This document shows, one piece after another, positions 1 to 8,700 of a stretch of DNA of 64,000 bases. The stretch spans positions 62,001-126,000 of the forward strand of contig NZ_JAYSDK010000009.1 in NCBI RefSeq assembly GCF_041914405.1. Reading direction: 5' to 3'. This DNA is from Zoogloea sp041914405. GTDB lineage: Bacteria; Pseudomonadota; Gammaproteobacteria; Burkholderiales; Rhodocyclaceae. Within the stretch, counting starts at the first letter, position 1. Every line of letters begins with the position of its first letter. A model generated the notes under the pieces. That model saw only the letters and a program-made list of their open reading frames with translations, did not search any database and had not been told where the DNA came from. A program made the translations under genes and the position numbers.

Positions 1-91
1 ACTGCCCCGCGTTGTCGCCTATTCTTCCGGAATGACGGGGCGCGCCTGACGCACGGCGATCCGCGCTCCGCGTTCCAGCGGAGAGACGTGG

Positions 92-2419
92 ATGCAGCCA
101 GCCCCCGACTCCCGCCCGGCCAGCCGGGCGGGGCACCTTGCCGACACGCCGGCCTCCCCCTTTCCGCTGGGCAGCTGGCTGCGTATCGGCCTGCTGCTGT
201 TCACCGCCCAGGCTCTCGCGCTGGGCCTGCAGGCGTTGCTGCTGCTCCATAAAGAGCACGACCTGCTGGTCGGGATCACCGTCTCCCGCATCGCCATCGC
301 CGCAGACCAGGTCCAGGCCACCTTCCAGCGCAGTTCCGCCAATGGCTTGCTCCTCGCCGAGTCGGCCGGCGTCCGCCGCCTGCTGCCCCGCCTGCAGGCC
401 GCGGATCCAGACCTCCGGGCCATCCGCGTCGTTGCGGCCGACGGGCACCTCCTGTTCGAGAGCGGCACACCGGGCCCAGCCCTCACTCCAGGCGAACTCG
501 ACACCATCCTCAAGAGCAGGAGCGCCTGGTCGCAGTTGCCGGGGCAAGGACCGCTGCGGGTTGGGCTGCGCCTGGCCGACAGCGGCGGCGAGATCGTCGG
601 CAGCGTGCTGTTCGACGTCGATGCCGGCGCGCTGTCGGCCACCCTGCAGGCCGCCCGTGGGGCCGCCTGGCCCCGCCTGCTCGCCACGCTGGCGGGGGTC
701 GCGACCGCACTGCCACTGTTGCTGACAGCGGCGGCCCGCTGGGGCGGCCAGCGGGCAAGGCTACGCGTCCGCATCCTGGTGGCCGCCTTGCTGCTCGCCG
801 CAAGCAGCAGCCTGGCCCTCAGCCTGCAGACCCTGCCGAGCTTCTCCGAGCGCCTCGCCCCGGCCCTCGACGCCAAGGCCCGCACCCTGGCCGGCACCAT
901 GGCCGGGCGGGTCTCCGCGGCGCTCGCCCTCGGCATTCCGTTCGACCGCCTCAACGGCGTCGAAGCCTATTTTGACGACGCCCTCGCCCGCCATCCCGAG
1001 ATCCTGTCCCTGCGCCTGCAGGGCCCCGCCCACAGCTACCTGCGCGAACACCCGGGCGAAACCGGCCACCACATCGAAGCCGTCGTCACCAGCCCGGACG
1101 GCCAGCCCCTGGCCCGGCTGACGGCCAGCACCGACGGCCACGTGGTCCACCGGGAGATGCTCAGCCAGGCCGTCGACCTGGCCATCGTGTTCCTGGTCGC
1201 CGTCGTGCTCTTCAACGAAACCCTAGGCGCAATCCTCGCCGGCGACCGCCTCGACCCGGCCTCCGCCGGCCGCGGGCGTCTCGGCCTGGCGCGGCTGGCG
1301 GTGTTCCTGCTGATCCTGTCGGAGGAGCTGACCCGCGCCTTCCTGCCACTGCACATCAGCGGCCTGGCCGAGGCAGCCGGAGCGCAGGGCGCCACGGCGA
1401 TCGGCCTGCCGATCTCCGCCTACATGGCGAGCTTCGCCCTCCTGACGCCCTTCGCCGGCAGCTGGGCCGAGCGCTTCGGCACCACCCGCACCTTCGCGAT
1501 AGGCGCCACGCTGTCCGCCGCAGGCTTCGGCTGGGCGCTGGCGGGCGGCGGCTACGTGGCCTTCATCGCCGCCCGCTGCCTGTGCGCGGCCGGCTACGCC
1601 ATTGGCACGATGGCCATGCAACAGTATTTCCTGCGCGCCGCGGCCGACGGCGAACGGGCCCGCGCCCTCGCGCTGTTCGTCGGCGCGGTGCAGACCGCCG
1701 CGATCTGCGGTGCCCCGATCGGCGGTCTGCTGGCCGAGCAGTTTGGCGCCGCCGCAGTGTTTGCCGGCGCCGTCGGCATGAGCCTGCTAGCCCTGCTCGT
1801 GCAGCGCCTGGACCACCCCTGTCCACCGCCGGCCGCCACCCATGCGTCGCCACCGCTGCTCGGGCTGCTGTTGCAGCGCCGGGTGCTGGTCCCGCTGCTC
1901 ACCGCCGCGCTGCCGGCCAAGCTGGCCCTCGCCGGCTTCCTGTTCTACCTGGTTCCACTGGCGCTGCAGCAGGAGGGCTTCGGCAGCGGGTCGACCGGCA
2001 GGGCGATGATGATGTATTTTCTGCTGGTCACCGCCAGCAACCCGATGGCATCCTGGCTGTCCGACCGCTACGCTTGGGAACGGGGACTGGTGTTGCTCGG
2101 CGGGCTGGTGATCGGCCTCGGTGGCCTGGCCGGCCTGTTCGGCGGCGCTCCGGCACTGTTCGCCGGCATCGCAGCCCTCGGCATCGGCACCGGCCTGTCG
2201 GCCGCTGCACTGCAGGCGATGCTCGGGCGCAACGGTCCGGCGGCGGTGGTCTTGCTGCGCACTGTCGAGCGCCTCGGCGCGGTAATCGGCCCGCTGCTGG
2301 CCGGCAGCCTGCTGACGCTGGCCGCCTACGGCGGCGTGATGGCCGCGATAGGCGCGCTGGTGATCCTTGCCAGCCTCGGATTTGCGTTCCTTCAGACCCA
2401 GGAAAGGAAAGCCGCGTGA
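92..2419 (+). CDS. Sensor-MFS fusion membrane protein
   Basis: A 775-residue membrane protein. Residues about 28-50 form a first membrane helix, 52-193 a first extracytoplasmic module, about 195-216 and 227-246 two more helices, 249-356 a second extracytoplasmic module and 357-383 another helix. From about residue 400 to 770 the protein is a hydrophobic multi-helix major facilitator domain. The N-terminal part resembles the periplasmic sensing region of receptors rather than a transporter, so this looks like a ligand sensor fused to an MFS carrier. The start ATG has a GGAG 8 bases upstream. The stop overlaps the GTG start of the following substrate-binding protein, so the two are probably translationally coupled. 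The substrate is not predictable. The MFS part is confident; the sensor role is inferred from layout only. Confidence 0.8.
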   Translation: MQPAPDSRPASRAGHLADTPASPFPLGSWLRIGLLLFTAQALALGLQALLLLHKEHDLLVGITVSRIAIAADQVQATFQRSSANGLLLAESAGVRRLLPRLQAADPDLRAIRVVAADGHLLFESGTPGPALTPGELDTILKSRSAWSQLPGQGPLRVGLRLADSGGEIVGSVLFDVDAGALSATLQAARGAAWPRLLATLAGVATALPLLLTAAARWGGQRARLRVRILVAALLLAASSSLALSLQTLPSFSERLAPALDAKARTLAGTMAGRVSAALALGIPFDRLNGVEAYFDDALARHPEILSLRLQGPAHSYLREHPGETGHHIEAVVTSPDGQPLARLTASTDGHVVHREMLSQAVDLAIVFLVAVVLFNETLGAILAGDRLDPASAGRGRLGLARLAVFLLILSEELTRAFLPLHISGLAEAAGAQGATAIGLPISAYMASFALLTPFAGSWAERFGTTRTFAIGATLSAAGFGWALAGGGYVAFIAARCLCAAGYAIGTMAMQQYFLRAAADGERARALALFVGAVQTAAICGAPIGGLLAEQFGAAAVFAGAVGMSLLALLVQRLDHPCPPPAATHASPPLLGLLLQRRVLVPLLTAALPAKLALAGFLFYLVPLALQQEGFGSGSTGRAMMMYFLLVTASNPMASWLSDRYAWERGLVLLGGLVIGLGGLAGLFGGAPALFAGIAALGIGTGLSAAALQAMLGRNGPAAVVLLRTVERLGAVIGPLLAGSLLTLAAYGGVMAAIGALVILASLGFAFLQTQERKAA

Positions 2420-3441
2420 ACCGTCCGCTCCGCCTGCTGCTCGCCTTCGCCGCCGCGACCACCAGCCTGCTGGGCCCGCTGCCGGCCGCGGCGGAAGGCG
2501 CCCCCTACCGCATCACGATGCTGCTGTTCCGCGGCTGCGAGGAAGCCTGCCGCGGCTTCCAGGCCTATTTCCGCCAGCGCGGCATCGCTGCCGAATTCAC
2601 GCTGCGCGACGCGGCACAAGACAAGCGCCGCGTCGCCGGTTTCGTGGACGAGACGCGCCGCAGCAAGCCCGACCTGGTCGTCACCTGGGGAACCACCGTC
2701 ACCCAGGAAACGGTCGGCGACTGGCGGCACATCGATCCTCAACGCCACATCACCGACCGGCCGGTGCTCTTCATGATCGTCTCCGACCCCGTCGCCGCCG
2801 GCATCGTGCCCGGACTCGACCGCCCGCGCCGCAACGTCAGCGGCACCCTCTACCTGTTGCCGGTGGAAACCCAGATCAAGGCCGCCCGCAGCTATCTGGA
2901 CTTCAAACGGATCGGCTACATCCTCAACGAGACCGAATCCAACTCGGTCAGCACCCGCGACGAACTCCGCGGCCTCGCCGCCGGCAACGGCTTCACCTTG
3001 GTCGAGCGCCGGCTACCGGTGTCCCCGTCCGGCACCCCGGATGGCAACGCGCTGCCGGGCCTTCTGGACGAACTCGCCCGCGAGAAAGTGGACCTGCTCT
3101 ACCAGGGGCCGGACAGCTTCCTCAACAGCCGCCGGGATGCCCTCACCGACGGCGCGCTGGCCCGCGGCCTACCCGTTTTCGCCGCGGCCGAAGCGCCGGT
3201 ACAACAGTCCCGCGCGCTGTTCGGCGTGGTCAACAAGTACGAGGACGTCGGCCGCTTCACCGCCGCCCAGGCGGTCCGCATCCTCCGCGACAAGACTTCG
3301 CCGGCGGACATCCCGGTGACGCTGCCGCGCAACTTCTCCTACCTGATCAACCTGCCGGTCGCCCTCCAGCTCGGCCGCTACCCACCCCTCAAGCTGCTCG
3401 ACGTCGCCGAGATCGTCGGCATCGACAGTGGAGAACACTGA
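2416..3441 (+). CDS. ABC-type substrate-binding periplasmic protein
   Basis: A 341-residue protein beginning with GTG, overlapping the previous stop by four bases. An N-terminal signal peptide (Arg near the start, Leu/Ala-rich core, AAA-E cleavage region near residue 27) predicts export to the periplasm. The mature part reads as an ABC_sub_bind (PF04392) type two-lobed binding protein, with repeated alpha/beta segments such as DLVVTWGTTVT, VLFMIVSDPVAAGIV and VDLLYQGPDSFLNS. No ABC permease or ATPase gene is nearby. It may therefore deliver ligand to the sensor-MFS protein encoded just upstream instead of to a classical ABC importer. That pairing is inference from gene overlap; the family assignment is good. 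Confidence 0.8.
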   Translation: MNRPLRLLLAFAAATTSLLGPLPAAAEGAPYRITMLLFRGCEEACRGFQAYFRQRGIAAEFTLRDAAQDKRRVAGFVDETRRSKPDLVVTWGTTVTQETVGDWRHIDPQRHITDRPVLFMIVSDPVAAGIVPGLDRPRRNVSGTLYLLPVETQIKAARSYLDFKRIGYILNETESNSVSTRDELRGLAAGNGFTLVERRLPVSPSGTPDGNALPGLLDELAREKVDLLYQGPDSFLNSRRDALTDGALARGLPVFAAAEAPVQQSRALFGVVNKYEDVGRFTAAQAVRILRDKTSPADIPVTLPRNFSYLINLPVALQLGRYPPLKLLDVAEIVGIDSGEH

Positions 3442-3442
3442 G

Positions 3443-4288
3443 ATGCGCATCCTCGTCTGCTCGAAGCGGGACCTCCACGGCCTGCACTTCCTCAACCGCC
3501 TGCTGCCGGCCCTGGCAGGCCACCGCCTGCTGGAGGTCTGGCTATCGGACAAAACCCGCGAGGCGGAAAACGCGGTGCCGGGCCTGGTCGCCCTGCGCTT
3601 CCTCGAGCGGACCCTGCCGGAGGAACTGGTCTTCCCGCTGGTCGACGCGCTGCCGCCGGGCGCGGTGCCGTCCGAAGCGACCTTCGCCGGCCTCGCCGAG
3701 CGCTACCGTGTCCCTGTGCAGGTGGTCGGCGACGTCAACAGTTCCACCGCCCGGGAAAGGATGGCGGCGCTGGAACCGGACCTGGTCATCTCCGCCCGCT
3801 TCAGCCTGCTCTTCGACGCCGAGACCATCGCCATCCCGCGCTTCGGCATGCTCAACGTCCACCCCGGCGAGCTGCCGATCTATGCCGGCCTTCACGCTCC
3901 ACTGCGCGCCGTGCTGGATCGCGCCGACGCCTTCGCCTGCAGCGTCCACTGGATCACCCCGGGGATCGACGACGGCCCCCTGCTCGATGTGCACCGCCAC
4001 CCCATCGAAACGCGGCGCTGCCTGCTCAGCCAGGTGCGCGAGCTGTATCCGCTGGCGATCCCGACCCTGCGCGCGGTCATCGACGAATGCGCGGCCGGGC
4101 GCCGCCCCGCCGGCCATCCCCAGGACCGCCGGCAACGGCGTTACCGCTCGATGCCCAGCGCCGACGAGTTCGCCCACCTCGAAAGCCTCGGCCTGAAGCT
4201 GTGGTGTCCATTCACCTACGCCGACTGGCTGCAGCGCTTCGTACCGCCGGGCCAGTCCATCCCCCTGTCACCGGCGCTCGCCCGATGA
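3443..4288 (+). CDS. Formyltransferase-fold enzyme
   Basis: A 281-residue protein with the formyl_transferase N domain (as in GART, methionyl-tRNA formyltransferase and sugar N-formyltransferases). The catalytic triad typical of the fold is visible: N138 and H140 in the segment MLNVHPGELPIYAG, and D176 in ITPGIDDGPLL. ATG at 3443 is preferred over an in-frame GTG at 3428 because GGAG lies 9 bases before it and it starts one base after the upstream stop. It lacks the C-terminal tRNA-binding domain of Fmt, so it is not the housekeeping enzyme. It more likely transfers a formyl group from N10-formyltetrahydrofolate to a small molecule or sugar. The substrate and its reason for sitting between a binding protein and a TIR protein are unknown. 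Confidence 0.75.
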   Translation: MRILVCSKRDLHGLHFLNRLLPALAGHRLLEVWLSDKTREAENAVPGLVALRFLERTLPEELVFPLVDALPPGAVPSEATFAGLAERYRVPVQVVGDVNSSTARERMAALEPDLVISARFSLLFDAETIAIPRFGMLNVHPGELPIYAGLHAPLRAVLDRADAFACSVHWITPGIDDGPLLDVHRHPIETRRCLLSQVRELYPLAIPTLRAVIDECAAGRRPAGHPQDRRQRRYRSMPSADEFAHLESLGLKLWCPFTYADWLQRFVPPGQSIPLSPALAR

Positions 4289-5781
4289 GCTTCGAACGGC
4301 AGGTCTTCATCAGCTACGCCCACCTGGACAACCAGCCGCTGACGGCCGACCAGCTGGGCTGGGTGAGCCTGTTCCACAGCACCCTGCAGACCCTCCTCAG
4401 CCAGCGCCTGGGCGCCCCTGCCGACATCTGGCGGGATGACAAGCTGCGCGGCAACGACGTGTTCTCCGACGAGATCCTCGATCAGCTGGCCCGCACTGCG
4501 CTGTTCGTGTCGGTGCTCACGCCCCGCTACCTCAAGTCCGAGTGGTGCACCCGCGAGATCACCAACTTCTGCCGGCGGGCGGAAGACGAACACCGCCTGG
4601 TGGTCGGCAACAAGGCGCGCGTCATCAAGGTGCTCAAACTGCCGATCGACGGCAGCGGCGCGCTGCCCGAGGCGGTCGGCCAGCTGCTCGGCTACGAGTT
4701 CTTCGAGTTCGACGAAGACCGCACGCCCCGCGAGCTGGATCCCGCCTATGGCGACCAGCCCCGCCAGGCCTTCCTGCGCAAGGCCAACAAGCTCGCCTGG
4801 GATCTGGCCGCCCAGCTCGAACAACTCCAGCAGCCCGCTGCCAACGATGCCACCGGTAACGCCGAGGCCAGCAAGCCCACCGTTTTCCTCGCCGAATGCA
4901 GCCGGGATCGCCGCGACGCCCGCGAGTGCATCGAGGCGGAACTGGCCTGTTGCGGCTACACCGTGCTGCCAGACCGGCGCCTGCCGGACGACGAAGACGA
5001 ATACCTGGCCGCCGTCGGCGAACTGCTGGAGCGCAGCGCACTGTCAATCCACCTCATCGGCGAAGGCTACGGACGCGTACCGGACGGCGACAGCGCCGAG
5101 TCCGTCGTGGTGCTGCAGAACCGGCTGGCCGCCGAGCGCAGCCGCAGCACCGGCCTGCGCCGGGTGATCTGGCTCCCTGCCGGCACCGCCGCCACGCAGC
5201 CGGCCCAGCAGGCCTTCATCGATGCACTGCAGCAGGATGCCGCGTTGCAGCTGGGCGCCGACCTGGTGAACGGCGATCTGGAAACCCTCAAGGCGGCCAT
5301 CCATGCCGCGCTGAAGAAACCCGAAGCGCCCCCCGACGCACCTGCCGAAAGCGGCGCAACCAGCGCACCGCGGATCCACCTGCTGTGCGACGCCCGCGAC
5401 CGCAAGGACAGCGTCCCGCTCATCAAGCAGCTGCGCAGCCTGGGCGTGGACGTCACGCTGCCACTGTTCGCCGGCGACGCCGCGGAGGTTCGCGAAGCCA
5501 ACCGGCAGCGCGTGCTCGACTGCGATGCGCTGATCCTCTACTACGGGGCCGGCGACGAGACCTGGAAGTACCACCAGGAAAACGAGCTGCGCAAACTGCA
5601 GGGGCTCGACCGGCAGCGCCCGCTGCGCGCCCGCTTCACACTGCTCGCCCCGCCCCTCAGCGACGACAAGGAAGTGCTGCAGGCCCTCGCCGACACAGAC
5701 ACCCTCGACGGCCTGAACGGCCTCCAGCCGCAAGCACTGGCCCCGCTTGCGGCCGCCCTCGGCCTGGAGCCGGCGCCATGA
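4285..5781 (+). CDS. Triple TIR-like domain protein
   Basis: A 498-residue cytoplasmic protein starting at an ATG that overlaps the previous stop (ATGA). Residues about 5-170 form a canonical TIR domain: FISYAH at residues 8-13, and a S-x-W-C-x-x-E motif at residues 85-91 that places E91 where TIR NAD-hydrolases carry their catalytic glutamate. Two further alpha/beta segments follow, about 198-345 (starting TVFLAECSRDRRD) and 362-485 (starting RIHLLCDARDRKD). Both look like diverged TIR-like folds and lack the WCxxE motif. The stop overlaps the start of the STAND-WD40 gene, so the two are probably co-produced. By family knowledge, bacterial TIR domains cleave NAD+ or make cyclic ADP-ribose signals in defence. 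Activity here is inferred from the preserved motif. Confidence 0.85.
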   Translation: MSFERQVFISYAHLDNQPLTADQLGWVSLFHSTLQTLLSQRLGAPADIWRDDKLRGNDVFSDEILDQLARTALFVSVLTPRYLKSEWCTREITNFCRRAEDEHRLVVGNKARVIKVLKLPIDGSGALPEAVGQLLGYEFFEFDEDRTPRELDPAYGDQPRQAFLRKANKLAWDLAAQLEQLQQPAANDATGNAEASKPTVFLAECSRDRRDARECIEAELACCGYTVLPDRRLPDDEDEYLAAVGELLERSALSIHLIGEGYGRVPDGDSAESVVVLQNRLAAERSRSTGLRRVIWLPAGTAATQPAQQAFIDALQQDAALQLGADLVNGDLETLKAAIHAALKKPEAPPDAPAESGATSAPRIHLLCDARDRKDSVPLIKQLRSLGVDVTLPLFAGDAAEVREANRQRVLDCDALILYYGAGDETWKYHQENELRKLQGLDRQRPLRARFTLLAPPLSDDKEVLQALADTDTLDGLNGLQPQALAPLAAALGLEPAP

Positions 5782-8700
5782 GCGCCCCTACCACCCCGAC
5801 CTGCCCCTACCCGGGCATCCGCCCCTTCCGGGAGGACGAGGAATACCTGTTCTTCGGCCGCGAGGCGCAGGTGGACGCGATGGTGGACACCCTCGCCCGC
5901 CAGCGCTTCCTGGCCGTCATCGGCAGTTCCGGCTGTGGCAAGTCCTCCCTCGTCAATTGCGGCCTGCGCCCAGCCCTGCACCGGGGCCTGCTGGCCCGTG
6001 CCGGCAGCGCCTGGCGGATGGCCAGCTGCCGGCCCGGCGGCCAGCCCCTGCGCGCGCTGGCCGAAGCCCTCGCGCAACCCGGCGCGCTGTACCGGTCAGC
6101 ACCAGCGGGGCCGTTCAGCGCCGCCGAGCTCGTCGAAGCCACGCTGGCGATGAGCCGCCGTGGCCTCGTCGAGGCCTTTCGCCAAGCCGCCGTGCCCGCC
6201 GGCACGCAGCTGCTGGTGGTGGTGGACCAGTTCGAGGAGCTGTTCCGCTACCGCTACCTGGCCGACCAGCAGGACGACCAGGCCACCGCTTTCGTCAATC
6301 TGCTGCTCGAAGCCCGCCAGGCGGACACCCCGATCCACGTGGTGATGACGATGCGCTCCGACTTCCTCGGCGACTGCGCGCGCTTCGCCGGCCTGCCGGA
6401 GGCCATCAACGGCGGCCAGTACCTGGTGCCGCGGATGAGCCGGGACGAACGCCGCTCCGCCATCGTCGGACCGGCGCGGGTCTTCGGCGCGGACATCGCG
6501 CCAACACTGCTGACCCGCCTGGTGAACGACGTCGGCGATGACCCGGACCAGCTCTCCCTGCTCCAGCATGCCCTCGCACGCACCTGGGCCCACTGGCGGG
6601 CCAGCGGCGAGCCGAGCCCCATCGACGGCCGCCACTACGACGCCATCGGCACCCTAAACCAAGCCCTCAACCAGCATGCCGAGGAGATCCACGCCAGCCT
6701 GCCGGCAGCACGGCAGGCCCTGTGCGCCCGGGCCTTCCGCGCGCTGACCGACACCAGTACCGACAGCCGCGGTATCCGCCGGCCGACCCGTTTTGGCGAC
6801 CTGGCCGCCATCGCCGGAGCCAACGCCACCGAACTGGACGCCACGCTGGCACCATTCCGGGTGCCCGGCGTCGCCTTCCTGATGCCCCCCGCCGACGTTC
6901 CGCTGCAGGCCAGCAGCATCGTGGACCTGGCCCACGAGAGCCTGATGCGCATCTGGGATCGCCTGCGTGACTGGGGCGCCCGGGAAGCGGAGTCGGCTCG
7001 CATGCTGCGCCGCCTGGCCGATGCTGCCGAACTCCACGCCGCTGGCGAAGCCAGCCTGTGGCGCGACCCGGAACTGCAGTTCGCTCTCGACTGGCAGGCC
7101 CGCGCGCAACCGACCCCGGCCTGGGCCCAGCAATACGGCCGCGCCCTCGAACCCGCGCTGGCCTTCCTCGACGCCAGCCGCCGGGCCCGCGACGAAGCCG
7201 CCGCCGCCGAGCAGGCACGGGCGGCCGCCGAGAGGCGGGCAGAAGCCGAGAGGCGCCGCAACCAGCGGGTGTGGCGCGTCACCGTCGTCGCCATCGCCGC
7301 CGCCACGCTGGTCGCCGGCGTCACCGGCTTCCTGTGGCAGCGGGCCGAGAAGGCGGGCGAGATCGCCCTGTCCCGCCAGCTGGCCGCCGAGTCCTCCAGC
7401 GAACTGGCCACCGGCAACCTGGCCGGAGCCCTGCAGTTGGCCGCCGCCAGTTACGCCCGCGAGCCGACCTTCGAAGCCCGCGACAGCCTGCTCGCGGCCC
7501 TCGCCCAATCACCCCTCGACTGGTGGCAGGCCGGCCAGAAAGGCGTACAGGCACTGGCCGTTAGCCCCGATGGACAGCTCGTCGCCAGCGGTGGCAAGGA
7601 CGGCAGCATCCGGCTGTGGCGGGGCGGCAGCATCGTCGCCACCCTGCAGGCCCACGCCAATACCGTGCTGGCCCTCGACTTCAGCCCCGACGGACAGACC
7701 CTCGCCAGCGCCGACGCCGATCACCGCATCGTGCTGTGGCAGCTGGCTGAGCATCGTGCCCGGGTGGTCCTCGACGACCACGAAGGCCCGGTGCATGCGC
7801 TCGTCTTCAGCCCGGACGGACGGCGCCTCGCCAGCGCCGGCGCCGACCGGCGCATCGTGCTGCGCGACGGACTCAGCGGCGCGCCACTGGGCGCCCCGCT
7901 GCTGGCCCACGCGGACACCGTCACCGGCCTGGCCTTCAGCCCCGACGGCGAATCCCTGGCCTCGGTCGGCTACGACGGCAACCTGTTCCTGTGGCGCCTC
8001 GACGGCAGCGCCACTCCGGTCGCCCAGGCCAGCCACCCGGCCGTGCTGCATGACGTGGCCTTCGCGCCGGACGGCAAGACCCTCGCCACCGCCAGCGCGG
8101 ACCGGCACGTGCTGCTGTGGCAGGCCCCCCGCCTCATCCAGCTCGGCGATCCGCTCGGCGGCTACGAGGCCGGGGTGCGCAAGCTGGCCTTCAGCCCCGA
8201 CGGCCGCCGCCTCGTGGCGGTTGGCGAACAGCGCCAGGTGCGCGTCCATGAACTCACCCAGCCAGGCCGCAGCGCCGTCGAGCGCCCAGGTCACACGGGC
8301 AACGCACAGGCTGCCATCTTCCTGCCGGACGGCAGTTTCCTCAGCGGCGGCGACGACGACCTGCTGATCCGCCACGACACGAGCGGCCACGGCCCGCTGA
8401 GCAGGCCGCTGGCCCCCACGAAGGACACCGTGTGGGCGCTCGCCTTCAGCCCGGACGGGCGGCGCCTGGTCAGCGCCGATGCAAGGGCCCGCCTGCAATG
8501 GCGCAACGGGAAGAGCGGCACACCGGTCGGCGCTCCCCGCGACGGGCACACCGCGCTGGTGGTGAGCCTGGCCTTCAGCCCCGACGGCCGGCACCTCGCC
8601 AGCGCCGGCCAGGACGGCCGCCTGCTGCTGTGGGACGCGGGCGGCGAAGGACCGCCGCGCCCCCTGCTGGCAGACGGCGCACCGCTGCAGCGGGCGCTCT

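Noticed and set aside
19..954. Long open frame of about 310 codons on the minus strand across the start of the sensor-MFS gene
   Set aside because: It is an Arg/Ala/Ser-rich shadow of the GC-rich plus-strand gene, with no recognisable domain and no ribosome binding site; the overlapping plus-strand frame encodes clear membrane helices.
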